Positions 15,490 to 24,500 of a stretch of DNA of 24,980 nt are shown piece after piece. The notes beneath the pieces were generated by a model. It was given only the letters and a program-made list of their open reading frames with translations, was not told the DNA's origin and searched no databases. The stretch covers positions 1 through 24,980 of the forward strand of contig JACZUR010000004.1 in the NCBI GenBank assembly GCA_022573095.1. Reading direction: 5' to 3'. The translations under genes were made by a program, and so were the position numbers. The first letter of the stretch is position 1; the number at the start of each line of letters is the position of its first letter. The DNA comes from Gemmatimonadota bacterium. GTDB taxonomy: Bacteria; Gemmatimonadota; Gemmatimonadetes; Gemmatimonadales; GWC2-71-9.

Positions 15490-16344
15490 CTAAGTAACGG
15501 GTGCGCGTGGATCGAGAGCATCTCGTGCTCCATCTCCCAGCAAATTGCATGCGATCACGGTCACGGCCACGCACAGTCCTGGGAGTGTGGAGATCCACGG
15601 CGCGTTAACCAGTGCATCCCTTCCCGCGGAAATCATGTTGCCCCACGATGGGGTCGGCTGAGGTATGCCCAGACCGAGAAACGAAAGTCCCGCTTCGAGC
15701 GCGATCGCATTTCCGACCGACAACGCCGCAGCCACGAAGACGGGAGTCATCGAGTTGGGCACGAGATGATGCCACGCAAGCCGCATACCGCGCACCCCTG
15801 CGGCTCGGGCGGCCTCTACGAACGGCTTTGAGATCAGTGACCTGACTTCCGCTCTCACGAGCCGTGCTATGGTCATCCAACCGGTGAAACCCAGCACCAG
15901 CACCACGAGCGTCAAGCTCGATTCCCAGATCGTGACCAGAACGAGGAGCAAGACGAGCCTCGGGAGTGCGAGAACGATATCGGTGAATGCCATCAGTATT
16001 CTTTCGACTACGCCTCCCCAGGTGGCCGCGGTAATTCCTATCACCGTTCCAAACACGACCGACACCGTTACGGATAGGAAGCCGACGGAAAGTGAAATTC
16101 GCGCCCCGTAAATCAGACGGGTGAGAATATCCCTTCCGTATCGATCCGTGCCGAGCCAGTGAAAGAGTCCGCTGCCGTCGCTGTGAAGTGGCGCAGTGAA
16201 TCGGTCGGAAAGAATGTTACCATGAGCTAGCGGATCGGCCGATGTTAGCAAGGGCGCAGCGATAGCTACAGCACTCAAGATTCCGAGTAACACAGTGCCT
16301 GCTAGGGCGCGGCGATCGGACATCAATGTTTGGAACGCATTCAT
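15490..16344 (-). CDS. ABC transporter permease, DppC/OppC family
   Basis: This is a 284-residue inner-membrane subunit of a peptide/oligosaccharide-type importer. After a first helix (LAGTVLLGILSAVAIAAPLL) comes the family hallmark GTDRYGRDILTRLIYGAR (65-82). Five more helices surround the EAA-type loop EAARAAGVRGMRLAWHHLVP (177-196), where the ATPase docks. The ATG overlaps the DppB-like stop as ATGA, so the pair is translationally coupled. The stop lies 13 bases from the convergent FHA-protease stop, leaving no room for a terminator between them. The family is sure. The substrate could be peptides, nickel chelates or oligosaccharides. No cognate ATPase gene is present nearby. Confidence 0.94.
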   Translation of the reverse strand: MNAFQTLMSDRRALAGTVLLGILSAVAIAAPLLTSADPLAHGNILSDRFTAPLHSDGSGLFHWLGTDRYGRDILTRLIYGARISLSVGFLSVTVSVVFGTVIGITAATWGGVVERILMAFTDIVLALPRLVLLLVLVTIWESSLTLVVLVLGFTGWMTIARLVRAEVRSLISKPFVEAARAAGVRGMRLAWHHLVPNSMTPVFVAAALSVGNAIALEAGLSFLGLGIPQPTPSWGNMISAGRDALVNAPWISTLPGLCVAVTVIACNLLGDGARDALDPRAPVT

Positions 16345-17339
16345 GAAGCGCTACTCCGAGCCCGAGGGTCGGCGAGAGTGTACAAGAAATCGGCCAGCAT
16401 GTTGCCCGCTACCACAAGTGCGGCATATATCGCGGTCATGGCCATGACTACCGGATAGTCACGGGCCAATACTGATGTTACCGTCGCTCTCCCCATTCCC
16501 GGCCACGCGAAAATCACCTCGACAAATACTGTTCCAGAGAATAGAGCGGGCAGCGATAGTCCGAGGAGTGTAACTAAAGGAAGCAGCGCGTTTCTGAGAA
16601 TGTGTTTCAGTTCGATACGCTGCGGTGAGATCCCCTTTGCACGTGCAGCTCGGACGAAGTCCAGGTATCGCACATCCAACAGGCTTGCGCGTACAAATCG
16701 TGACGTGCCCGCCATGCCTATTGCCCCCAAAGTGGCGAGGGGTAACACGGCGTGTTTGGCGCGGTCGACTAGGTTTTCCCAAGGGCTCAAGAACTCTGCG
16801 TCGAGAGAAGAAACGCCGAGCGCAGGGAATTGGAGCCACTGAGGCCACCCCTGAACAGCGGCTCCGTACGAGAAGATCAAGATCAACGTGATGGCGAGCC
16901 AGTAGGCCGGCATCCCGTATATCAGCAAACCCAAAATTGTCAGGCCCGTGTCCAGTTTTGTGCTGTTCCTGGCCGCTTGGAAAATCCCGACGGCTATCCC
17001 GCCGATGTAGGTGACAAGCAGCGAGAGCGTCGTGAGCAACAGGGTATGTGGCAAGGCTGCGGCGATTATCTGGATTACCGGACGTTGTTGTGCTATGCTG
17101 GTGCCCCAATCGCCCCGCACGAACCGGGCGAGCCAACTGAAGTACCTGACATGCAGCGGCCGGTCAAGTCCCAGTGCCTGCCGTGCTGCATCGAGTTCCT
17201 GGACACCCGCACCGGGGCCAAGCCAAAGACGCGCGGGATCGCCCGGCGCTAGATTGATGAGGATGAACGTCAACGTAACGACACCCAACACTAGTGCAGC
17301 GCTCTGCGCGAGCCTGATCAAGGCTTTTCTTGCCGTCAA
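16341..17339 (-). CDS. ABC transporter permease, DppB/OppB family
   Basis: This is the partner of the DppC-like subunit: an inner-membrane protein of about 332 residues with a first helix (SAALVLGVVTLTFILINLAP) followed by the GDPAR motif characteristic of DppB proteins. The EAA-type loop is near the C-terminal third (FVRAARAKGISPQRIELKHI), followed by LRNALLPLVTLLG. The start is uncertain. TTG 17339 gives the usual family length and begins just ahead of the first helix. The frame remains open to a TTG at 17510, but that start would run antisense through the signal peptide of the divergent binding protein and add unconserved residues. The ribosome site is weak. It overlaps the DppC-like gene by four bases. 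Confidence 0.92.
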   Translation of the reverse strand: MTARKALIRLAQSAALVLGVVTLTFILINLAPGDPARLWLGPGAGVQELDAARQALGLDRPLHVRYFSWLARFVRGDWGTSIAQQRPVIQIIAAALPHTLLLTTLSLLVTYIGGIAVGIFQAARNSTKLDTGLTILGLLIYGMPAYWLAITLILIFSYGAAVQGWPQWLQFPALGVSSLDAEFLSPWENLVDRAKHAVLPLATLGAIGMAGTSRFVRASLLDVRYLDFVRAARAKGISPQRIELKHILRNALLPLVTLLGLSLPALFSGTVFVEVIFAWPGMGRATVTSVLARDYPVVMAMTAIYAALVVAGNMLADFLYTLADPRARSSAS

Positions 17340-17367
17340 GGACAGATCCGTCGACCGGTCGGAAAGG

Positions 17368-18924
17368 ATGTTAGGCAGTGTTCTCGTCCTCGCGGCGGTG
17401 ATGGTTGCTTGTTCACCCTCGGCTTCGGATCGTCCCGCGAGTGTCTTCTTTGCATCAGGGGCCGACCTCCAGTCGATCAATCCTCTGGTTGCCGTACATC
17501 CGTTGGCCAAACAGGTTCAAAACCATGTTCTTTTTCTCACACTCGCTGAGTACGATCCCAGCTTTGCGCCGCAACCGCGCCTGGCAAGCTGGAGCTGGAG
17601 TGAAGACGGAACTCGATTACTACTAAGGTTGCGCGATGATGTCTACTGGCACGACGGAATAAAGACGTCGGCCGCCGATGTTGCCTGGACGTTGCGGATG
17701 GCGATGGAGCCGGCGGTAGCCTATCCACGTCGCCGTGACCTAGATGCGGTTCGCACAGTGGAGGTAATAGATTCCTCTTTGGTTGCCATCGATTTCATGA
17801 ATCCTCAGCCCGGTTTCCCCGACGTATTGACCGATCTCGCCATTCTGCCTGCACACCGATTCGAAGGTGTTACTGCCGCGGATATTCGGAGTGCCGGCTT
17901 CAATCTCGATCCCGTTGGCAACGGCCCGTTCGAGTTTGTCGAATACCGTCCCAACCAGCGCTGGGTATTTAGGCGATGGGACTCTTTTCCTGTGGACCTC
18001 GGGAGACCCGAGATTGAGCGGTTTGTCGTTGTCGTCGTTGATGAGTCGGCAACGAAGCTCGCCGCGCTGACCTCTGGGGAACTCGATTTTGCAGGGATCA
18101 ATCCGGCTCACACGGAATTTGTACGGAATAACCCCGAACTCGAGGTGCGGGACTATCCGTTGTTCTTTTCGTACGCCCTGATACTCAACCTTCGCCGATC
18201 ACCGTTCGACATCCGAGAGATCAGACAGGCTATCTCCCTTGCAATAGACCGCCAATTGATCATCGACGCCTATCTATACGGGTTTGGTACCGTCGCGCAC
18301 GGAGCGGTTTCCCCGGAGCACCCATTCCACATTGATGCAGCTGAGTCTCGCTACGACCCAGATTCCGCGAGACGCATTCTCGTTTCTCGCGGTTGGCGGG
18401 TCGGCGCCGACGGCGTCCGCCAACGAGATGGAGAGAGGCTGGAATTCTCGATTCTTACAGTTGGCAGCGCAGACAATGCGCTGGAACAGATGATCCAGGC
18501 TCAATTAAGAGAGATCGGTGTTGGCGTGGAGATCCGGCAGCGCGAAATGAGTTCTTTTCTCGACTTAGCTCAAGGGGCTGAGCGTGATTTTGATGCGATA
18601 GTAACCGGAGTTCCCGGAGTTCTTTCGCTTACACATCTCACGGCCATGTTCGACGGCGACGGCCCTCTAGCCTATCCCGGTTATGATAACCCCGTTTTTT
18701 CCAACGCAGTCGGTCAGGCACGAGATGCAACCAGCGCGGAAGAACTTGGTGATGCCTGGCGGCTAGCGCAGAATATACTGGCGGAGGATCTTCCCACGAT
18801 CTGGCTTTACCATGCGCGTGGTGTTCAGGGAACCAATAGACGGGTCACCGGAGTCGACTTGGACTTGCGCGGAGAACTCGCTTCAATCGCTTCCTGGAGC
18901 GTAGAGGGAGATGTGCGGCATTGA
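17368..18924 (+). CDS. ABC transporter solute-binding lipoprotein, family 5
   Basis: This 518-residue extracellular binding protein is of the DppA/OppA type. The signal MLGSVLVLAAVMVACSPS has lipobox MVAC with Cys15. The mature chain shows family features: ADLQSINPLVA near the start, LRDDVYWHDGIKTSAADVAW (the well-conserved region around the first lobe), GNGPFEFVEY and IREIRQAISLAIDRQLII. ATG 17368 is the only sensible start; the frame is open far upstream, but that stretch is antisense to the DppB-like gene and unlike any binding protein. The gene is divergent from the two permeases, with only 28 bases between start codons. Its stop overlaps the TTG of the GHMP kinase gene. Family 5 proteins bind peptides, nickel or oligosaccharides; the nearby sugar kinase makes a sugar ligand worth considering. 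Confidence 0.93.
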   Translation: MLGSVLVLAAVMVACSPSASDRPASVFFASGADLQSINPLVAVHPLAKQVQNHVLFLTLAEYDPSFAPQPRLASWSWSEDGTRLLLRLRDDVYWHDGIKTSAADVAWTLRMAMEPAVAYPRRRDLDAVRTVEVIDSSLVAIDFMNPQPGFPDVLTDLAILPAHRFEGVTAADIRSAGFNLDPVGNGPFEFVEYRPNQRWVFRRWDSFPVDLGRPEIERFVVVVVDESATKLAALTSGELDFAGINPAHTEFVRNNPELEVRDYPLFFSYALILNLRRSPFDIREIRQAISLAIDRQLIIDAYLYGFGTVAHGAVSPEHPFHIDAAESRYDPDSARRILVSRGWRVGADGVRQRDGERLEFSILTVGSADNALEQMIQAQLREIGVGVEIRQREMSSFLDLAQGAERDFDAIVTGVPGVLSLTHLTAMFDGDGPLAYPGYDNPVFSNAVGQARDATSAEELGDAWRLAQNILAEDLPTIWLYHARGVQGTNRRVTGVDLDLRGELASIASWSVEGDVRH

Positions 18925-19943
18925 TCATTAAGACCAAAGCTCCGGTGCGAATCGACTTTGCAGGTGGCTGGACAGACGTAGCAGAATTCACGGCGCAAAG
19001 TCGCGGGGTTGTGGTGAACGCGGCGCTGGATCTCCATGTACATGCAGAGTTTCGGCCCGGCGGGGACACCATCCGGCTTGTGTCGGAGGACTTGCTCGAG
19101 CGCGTTGTTGTGAGCAACCTGTCGGATCTTGAATACGACGGACGTTTGGATCTACACAAAGCAGCAATCAACATGCTTCCGGTAACAGGGGGCATCGAAA
19201 TTCTTACTCGCTCGGGCGTTCCGCACGGCTCCGGGCTTGGTGCCTCAGGATCCCTCGCGGTCGCTCTTCTGGCGGGGCTCGCTGTTCAACGAGAGGAGGC
19301 TCTCGAACCGGAGCAGCTTGCCGAGATGGGTTATGAACTAGAGGCACGCGAACTCGGCCTGTTGGGGGGTAAGCAGGATCAGTACGCGGCGGCGGTGGGT
19401 GGCGTCAACGAGTTCTCGTTTGAGGCAGAGGATGTCTCCGCGCGAAGCTTGGCTATTGATGATGCCGGTCTGCGCGAACTGGAGAGCCACCTCAGCCTGG
19501 TGTATACGAGTCAATCTCACTTTTCATCGGGCACTCACGAAGACGTGTGGAAGGCCTACCGGAACGGTGACGGCGCGGTGAGAGATGCTCTCTATCGCAT
19601 TCGTGATATCGCCGCGTCGGTTAAGGACGTTATTGAGGCAGGAGAATGGGAATCGCTCGGCCGCCTGATGGGAGCAACATGGGAACAACAGAAACTTCTC
19701 CATCCGACGATCTCCACGGACGCGATTGAAGCGATTCAGCGAGCCTGTACCGAAGCCGGCGCCTGGGCATTGAAGGCGACCGGTGCCGGCGCCGGTGGAT
19801 GTGTGCTCGTCGCCGGACCGGCGCAGCGCAAACCAGACATCGAATCTGCGGCGCTGAAGGCCGGTGCTGAGCTGCTGCCTTGTGCGATCCTTCGGAACGG
19901 CGTGCAGGTGGTGAAAGAGGGCGAAGGTGTGGACGAGGAGTGA
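18921..19943 (+). CDS. GHMP family sugar kinase (HddA/fucokinase-like)
   Basis: This 340-residue cytoplasmic enzyme should transfer phosphate from ATP to a sugar. The N-terminal KAPVRIDFAGGWTD (6-19) is the substrate-side motif shared by heptose-7-phosphate kinases and fucokinase-like GHMP proteins. PHGSGLGASGSLAVAL (101-116) is the ATP-binding GHMP motif, GKQDQYAA (150-157) carries the probable catalytic aspartate, and KATGAGAGGCVLV (285-297) is the C-terminal motif 3. The length fits the family. The start is TTG 18921, overlapping the stop of the binding protein as TTGA, with GAGGGAG ten bases upstream. The sugar could be a heptose phosphate, L-fucose or another hexose; the sequence does not decide. 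It is co-transcribed with the transporter binding protein, which suggests but does not prove that it phosphorylates the imported product. Confidence 0.88.
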   Translation: MIIKTKAPVRIDFAGGWTDVAEFTAQSRGVVVNAALDLHVHAEFRPGGDTIRLVSEDLLERVVVSNLSDLEYDGRLDLHKAAINMLPVTGGIEILTRSGVPHGSGLGASGSLAVALLAGLAVQREEALEPEQLAEMGYELEARELGLLGGKQDQYAAAVGGVNEFSFEAEDVSARSLAIDDAGLRELESHLSLVYTSQSHFSSGTHEDVWKAYRNGDGAVRDALYRIRDIAASVKDVIEAGEWESLGRLMGATWEQQKLLHPTISTDAIEAIQRACTEAGAWALKATGAGAGGCVLVAGPAQRKPDIESAALKAGAELLPCAILRNGVQVVKEGEGVDEE

Positions 19944-20019
19944 CTTCGAGCATCGCAAGGAGGAGATCGATAGCGAACGCGCGGTGCACTTTGCAGCCGC
20001 TGTCGCGGAGGTTGCGTGA
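19927..20019 (+). CDS. Possible 30-residue small ORF bridging the sugar kinase and trmJ genes
   Basis: A short frame runs from GTG 19927 to TGA 20019. It starts 17 bases inside the end of the sugar kinase gene, with GAGGG five bases before its start, and ends with its TGA overlapping the GTG start of the trmJ-like gene (GTGA). Every joint therefore looks like the coupled junctions elsewhere in the window. The peptide is charged at first (RSDFEHRKEEIDSER) and alanine/valine-rich at the end. I recognise no family. It could be a small protein, a leader that couples translation of the flanking genes, or chance. The frame upstream of the GTG is closed by a stop at 19912-19914. Confidence 0.35.
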   Translation: MWTRSDFEHRKEEIDSERAVHFAAAVAEVA

Positions 20020-20747
20020 GTATTGTGGTAGTCCTCAACAGACCGCAAAACAGATTCAACGTTGCGTCTGTTATCAGGGCTATGAGGAACTTCGGGCTCG
20101 AGAATCTTCGCTTGGTCGAACCGAGCGAATTCGATCCGTTTCGGTTGGAGGGAATAGCTCACGGTACCGGCGATGTCATCGAACGAGTGAAGGTGTTCCA
20201 CACGCTCGACGCCGCGCTCGCTGACTGTACCCATGTGGTGGGCCTGACCGCCCGCTTCAGAACAGTTAAGCGAAATATGCAAACCGCACGGGAAGCCGCG
20301 CCCGAAATTCTCGAGGCTTCCGTTTCCGGCCTCGCCGCACTGTTGCTGGGCACCGAGGATAAAGGTCTAACGAATGACGAATTGGATCTCTGTCACCGGG
20401 CGGTTACGATTGAGACAACCGCTGAGCATCCCTCCCTGAATCTTGCACACGCCTTTGCGCTGATGGCCTATGAGTTATTCCTTGCCAGTGGCGAGTCGCG
20501 ACCGTTCAAACCGCCTCGCCGTGTGGCGGAATCCGCGACCCAGGACGATCTGGAGCGACTAAGCGAGGACATAGAGAGAAGTTTGGATGCCATCGGGTTT
20601 TTCAAGTCGAAGAAGCCGGCCAACATAATGCGAACTGTCAGAGGGCTGCTACACCGCGTCCCCATGGACAAACGCGAAGCGAAACTTCTCAAGGCGATGG
20701 TTCTCGAGGTCGTGTATTATTTGGAAAGAGTTGGGTTGCGCAAGTGA
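20016..20747 (+). CDS. trmJ: TrmH/SpoU family RNA 2'-O-methyltransferase, TrmJ-like
   Basis: This 243-residue cytoplasmic enzyme of the SPOUT superfamily uses a trefoil knot to bind SAM and methylates the ribose of RNA. TrmJ itself modifies position 32 of certain tRNAs. Motif 1 is NVASVIRAMRNFG (15-27) with Arg21 at the catalytic position. Motif 2 is LLGTEDKGLTNDEL (110-123), and motif 3 is PSLNLAHAFALMAYE (139-153) with the SLNL signature. The C-terminal extension (DDLERLSEDIE, IGFFKSKKPANIMRTVRGLL) matches the TrmJ tail, and the length is close to the E. coli protein. The start is GTG 20016 with GGAGG four bases upstream. It is the last gene of the unit that begins with the binding lipoprotein. 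The tRNA target is inferred from the family; the superfamily is certain. Confidence 0.88.
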   Translation: MSIVVVLNRPQNRFNVASVIRAMRNFGLENLRLVEPSEFDPFRLEGIAHGTGDVIERVKVFHTLDAALADCTHVVGLTARFRTVKRNMQTAREAAPEILEASVSGLAALLLGTEDKGLTNDELDLCHRAVTIETTAEHPSLNLAHAFALMAYELFLASGESRPFKPPRRVAESATQDDLERLSEDIERSLDAIGFFKSKKPANIMRTVRGLLHRVPMDKREAKLLKAMVLEVVYYLERVGLRK

Positions 20748-20957
20748 TTCCCGGCTTTGCCGCTAGATCCCTTGAACTGCAAGGATTGACGGCCCCGGTT
20801 GTGTTGCCGCCGCCATCCACTATTTTACGTGGCAGGTATTGTGAAAAATTTCACTAAAGACCCACTGTCTCACCCAAGTAACATGCACAATATGTAGTTC
20901 ACCGCTCGCCGGCGACCCGATGGTGGGGTCGGGCAGGGTGGCAAGCGCCTAGCGAAG
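20748..20957. other. 210-base regulatory gap before the alternative complex III operon
   Basis: This is the largest non-coding stretch in the window. It starts after the trmJ-like stop with a short CGGCTTTGCCG hairpin that lacks a T run. A relatively AT-rich centre (20820-20895) contains the CRP/FNR-type palindrome, and a GC-rich leader leads up to actA. TAACAT (20879-20884) could be a -10 box; if so, the palindrome centre would be about 43 bases before the transcription start, close to where CRP/FNR activators often bind. I see no ORF, tRNA or repeat here. Confidence 0.4.
20840..20855. promoter_or_regulatory. CRP/FNR-type palindromic operator candidate
   Basis: The sequence TGTGAAAAATTTCACT is an inverted repeat whose inner arms GTGAAA and TTTCAC are exact complements around a two-base centre. 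It matches the CRP-family consensus TGTGA-N6-TCACA with one mismatch in the last base. It sits about 110 bases upstream of actA, the first gene of a respiratory operon, where a redox- or energy-responsive CRP/FNR protein would make sense. No such regulator gene is in the window. Confidence 0.4.
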
Positions 20958-20963
20958 GTGGAT

Positions 20964-21533
20964 ATGGGAAGACGTGCCATACTGGGAGCCTGTTTGACCG
21001 CCGCCACGATCCTGGCGGTGGGTGTTGTGGCTCTCAATCCCGGAAATACGCTCGGCCAGGAGGCGACTCAGGCCGGGCCTTTTGTTGCTCCGGCAGACGT
21101 CGATACCAACGCCTTGAGGGGGCCGCGCCAGCCGATCTTCTATCGCCACGACATCCACGCGGGCCAATACGAGATGGATTGTCGTTACTGCCACTACACT
21201 GCTGAAGTGAGTTCGGAGCCCGGTATCCCCACCATATCGACCTGCATGGGTTGCCACAGCATTATCGGCAGCGGGAACCCCGAGGTACAGAAACTACGCG
21301 ATGCAAGCAGCGAGGGGCGCTCCATCGAGTGGATACGGGTGCACGATTTGCCTGACCACACCCACTTCCCTCATATGATCCATGTGAACGCCGAGGTGAC
21401 CTGCCAGGAGTGCCACGGAGAGGTGCAGGAGATGGTGCAGGTCTTCCAGTTTGCTCCGCTGAAAATGGGGTGGTGCCTTGACTGTCATATCGAACGGGGA
21501 GTCACTACCGATTGCACTGCCTGTCACTACTGA
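20964..21533 (+). CDS. actA: Alternative complex III subunit A, pentaheme cytochrome c
   Basis: This protein of 189 residues carries electrons from the iron-sulfur subunit of alternative complex III towards oxidases. It has five CxxCH heme c motifs: CRYCH (from C73), CMGCH (C94), CQECH (C147), CLDCH (C171) and CTACH (C184). The N-terminal hydrophobic segment (ILGACLTAATILAVGVVAL) is an export signal or membrane anchor, placing the hemes outside the inner membrane. ATG 20964 is chosen because GAAGG lies five bases upstream; an in-frame GTG at 20958 would add two residues. Five hemes and the position just before a Tat-type molybdopterin-like/iron-sulfur fusion match known ActA proteins. Spacing to actB is 12 bases, so the two are one operon. 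Confidence 0.93.
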   Translation: MGRRAILGACLTAATILAVGVVALNPGNTLGQEATQAGPFVAPADVDTNALRGPRQPIFYRHDIHAGQYEMDCRYCHYTAEVSSEPGIPTISTCMGCHSIIGSGNPEVQKLRDASSEGRSIEWIRVHDLPDHTHFPHMIHVNAEVTCQECHGEVQEMVQVFQFAPLKMGWCLDCHIERGVTTDCTACHY

Positions 21534-21545
21534 TGATTGAGGACG

Positions 21546-24500
21546 ATGTCGGACGGATTTAGTAGACGGAAGTTTCTAAAGGTTCTTGGCGCCACAGGTG
21601 GTGGGGCGGTGGCTCTGTCCGGGTGCTCGGGCGGCGCTGCCGAGAAACTAATTCCGTATCTAGTTCCCCCGGAAGATCAGATCCCCGGTAAAGCGACATG
21701 GTATGCTTCTACTTGTCGCGAGTGTTCCGCCGGGTGCGGTCTTCACGTTAGAACTCGCGAAGGCCGGGCCGTTAAAGTCGAGGGTAACCCCAACAGTCCC
21801 ATCAACCAGGGCAAATTGTGCGCGCTGGGTCAGTCCTCGCTTCAGGGTCTCTACAATCCTGACCGGGTGCGGGCGCCGATGGAACGAACGGCGTCGGGTC
21901 AGTTTCAGGAGATCTCGTGGGACGAGGCCATAGCGCGAGTCGCGTCGGCTATAACGCAGCAGGGCGGCGACAGAGTCTGGTTCCTCACGGGTAATGAGGC
22001 GGGAAGCTTCGACGCCCTTATTAATGAATGGCTGGCCGCCCTCGGATCCTCGGGAAGAGTTAGCTTTGAGCCGCTCGGCTATGAGGCCCTACGCCACGCC
22101 AACAACGAGGTCTTTGGGCTCGACACGCTCCCGTCGTACGACCTGGCCGCAGCCCGATTCGTTATCTCTTTCGGCACAGACTTCCTCGAGACCTGGATGA
22201 ATCCCGTCGAGAACGCACGTGGATTCACCGAGGGCCATAGCTTTGCAGACGGCTCGATGGGGCGCTACGTGCACGTGGAGCCCAGGCTGAGCATGACGGC
22301 GTTTTTGGCTGACGAATGGATTGCACCGATACCGGGAACCGAGGGGGCTTTGGCTCTGGCGATGGCGCAGGTCGTTCTGGGCGAAGGGCTCGGCACCGCT
22401 CCTAGAGACGCCCGGCGTCTGAGCGAAACGCTGGCACCCTTTACACCGGAAAATGCTTCCTCGGTGACGGGAATCTCTGCAGATAAGATCACGACGCTCG
22501 CACGCGAGTTCGCGTCAGGTCCCTCCGTTGCTCTTGCGGGGGGTGTCGGTGCGCAGCACGGCGAAGCCCACTCTACCGCTGCCGCCGTTAACATACTCAA
22601 CTACGTTGCTGGAAACGTCGGGCAGACCGTGAAGTTTGGTCCCGACCTGAACGCCTCCGCCGGTAGCTATCAGGAATTGTCGGACCTGGTGTCGTCCATG
22701 AACGCCGGAGCGGTAGGCGTGCTCTTTGTGCACGGATCCAACCCGTCCTACTCTGCACCTGGATCGGGCTTCGCTGCGGCGCTCCAGAACGTGAACACCA
22801 AGGTCAGCTTCTCTCGTTTCTTAGATGAAACGGCGATGTACTGTGACCTGATCCTGCCGGATCACGATCCGCTGGAACAATGGAACGACTACGAACCGCG
22901 AGCCGGCGCATACGCGCTCCAACAACCAGTGATGCGCCCCGTCTTCGACACGCGTCAGACCGGAGACGTTGTGCTGAGCGTAGCCGGCTCGGTTGGAGTT
23001 GCCAGAGCGGGTCTCGCTGTCGCTACGTACAAGGAATATTTGCAAGGACGCTGGCAACAGCTGCAGCGCCGCCTAAGAGACAGACGACCTTTTGAGACGT
23101 TCTGGCTAGAGTCGCTCCAAGCAGGCGGTGTCTGGACGGATATCCCGCCCGCCCGAGTCAGCTTGGCCGCTTCAGCTGTGAACATCGCCGGAACGGTGTG
23201 GTCTGCTCCAACTGGTGGCTACACTCTCGTCGCTTACCCGTCATCGACAATGCTCGATGGGCGAGGCGCGAACCGGTCCTGGCTGCAGGAACTTCCCGAT
23301 CCGGTATCGAAGGTGACGTGGAGCAGCTGGGTAGAGATGAGCCCGCACACCGCTGAAACGCTCGACATAGCAGAGGGTGACATCGTTCGTCTCGAAAGCG
23401 ATCACGGATCGCTTGAGGCCCCCGCGTTCATCTACCCTGGAATCCGCGACGACGTCGTAGCTGTACCGATGGGACAGGGACACACAGAGTTCGGGCAGTA
23501 TGCCAAAGGTGTGGGCGCCAACGTCTCAGTTCTGTTAGACGGAGCGCCGACCGTGTTTGGCGGACAGTCGCACTACGTTGCGGTCAACGTCTCAAAGACC
23601 GGCGCTCACGAGCGACTTGCAAAGGCGTCTGGGCAGAACCGTCAGATGGGCCGTGGGATGGCTCAGGCGACGACGCTGGCAGCGCTTGTCGGCGAAGGCC
23701 ATGGCGATGGCGAAGAGGAGCATCGCGGCGAACATGCTGTACCCGTTCCCGAACACGTCCAGGACGTTCTGGATCGGTGGCAGGAAGATCAGTGGGAGGA
23801 CACGCGCCACGGGAACTATGCGGGCGAGCATCCTCGCTGGGGGCTGGCGATAGATCTTTCGAAGTGCACTGGGTGTTCGGCGTGTGTGACTGCGTGTCAG
23901 GCCGAAAACAACATCCCCACTGTGGGGAAGGAACAGGTCGCCAGGGGCCGCGAGATGTCATGGATTCGCATCGAGCGCTACTTCGAGGACGGCCATGACG
24001 GTGAACCAGTCGAGATTCGACTACTGCCAATGATGTGCCAGCACTGCGGCAACGCACCATGCGAACCGGTATGCCCGGTCTATGCGACCTACCACACGCC
24101 CGACGGATTGAACGCTCAGATATACAATCGGTGCATCGGAACTAGGTACTGCTCAAACAACTGTCCCTACAAGGTGCGCTACTTCAACTTCTACGACTAC
24201 CCGAACTCAGCGGACCCACATTTTTCATGGCCTGAACCGCTGCATTGGCAGTTGAATCCGGACGTGACGGTTCGCGAGAAAGGGGTGATGGAGAAATGTA
24301 CGTTCTGTGTCCAACGAATTCGTGGGGCCCAGCATCAGGCCCGTCTGGAAGGAAGAGAGGTGCAGGATGGGGAAATACAGACGGCGTGTCAGCAGACCTG
24401 TCCGGCCGATGCGATAGTGTTCGGCGACCTGAACGATCCAAATTCTCGAGTGTCACAACGGTCTCACGATGAGCGCGGTTACCACGTGCTCGGGGATCTC

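Noticed and set aside
17011..17367. A 119-residue N-terminal extension of the family 5 binding protein.
   Set aside because: It runs antisense to the well-supported DppB-like gene and would bury the lipoprotein signal inside the chain.
17340..17510. Longer N-terminus of the DppB-like permease up to 17510.
   Set aside because: It adds 57 polar residues not typical of the family and lies antisense to the signal peptide and early mature part of the binding protein.
20750..20775. Short hairpin CGGCTTTGCCG after the trmJ-like gene as a terminator.
   Set aside because: The stem is only four base pairs and no T run follows.
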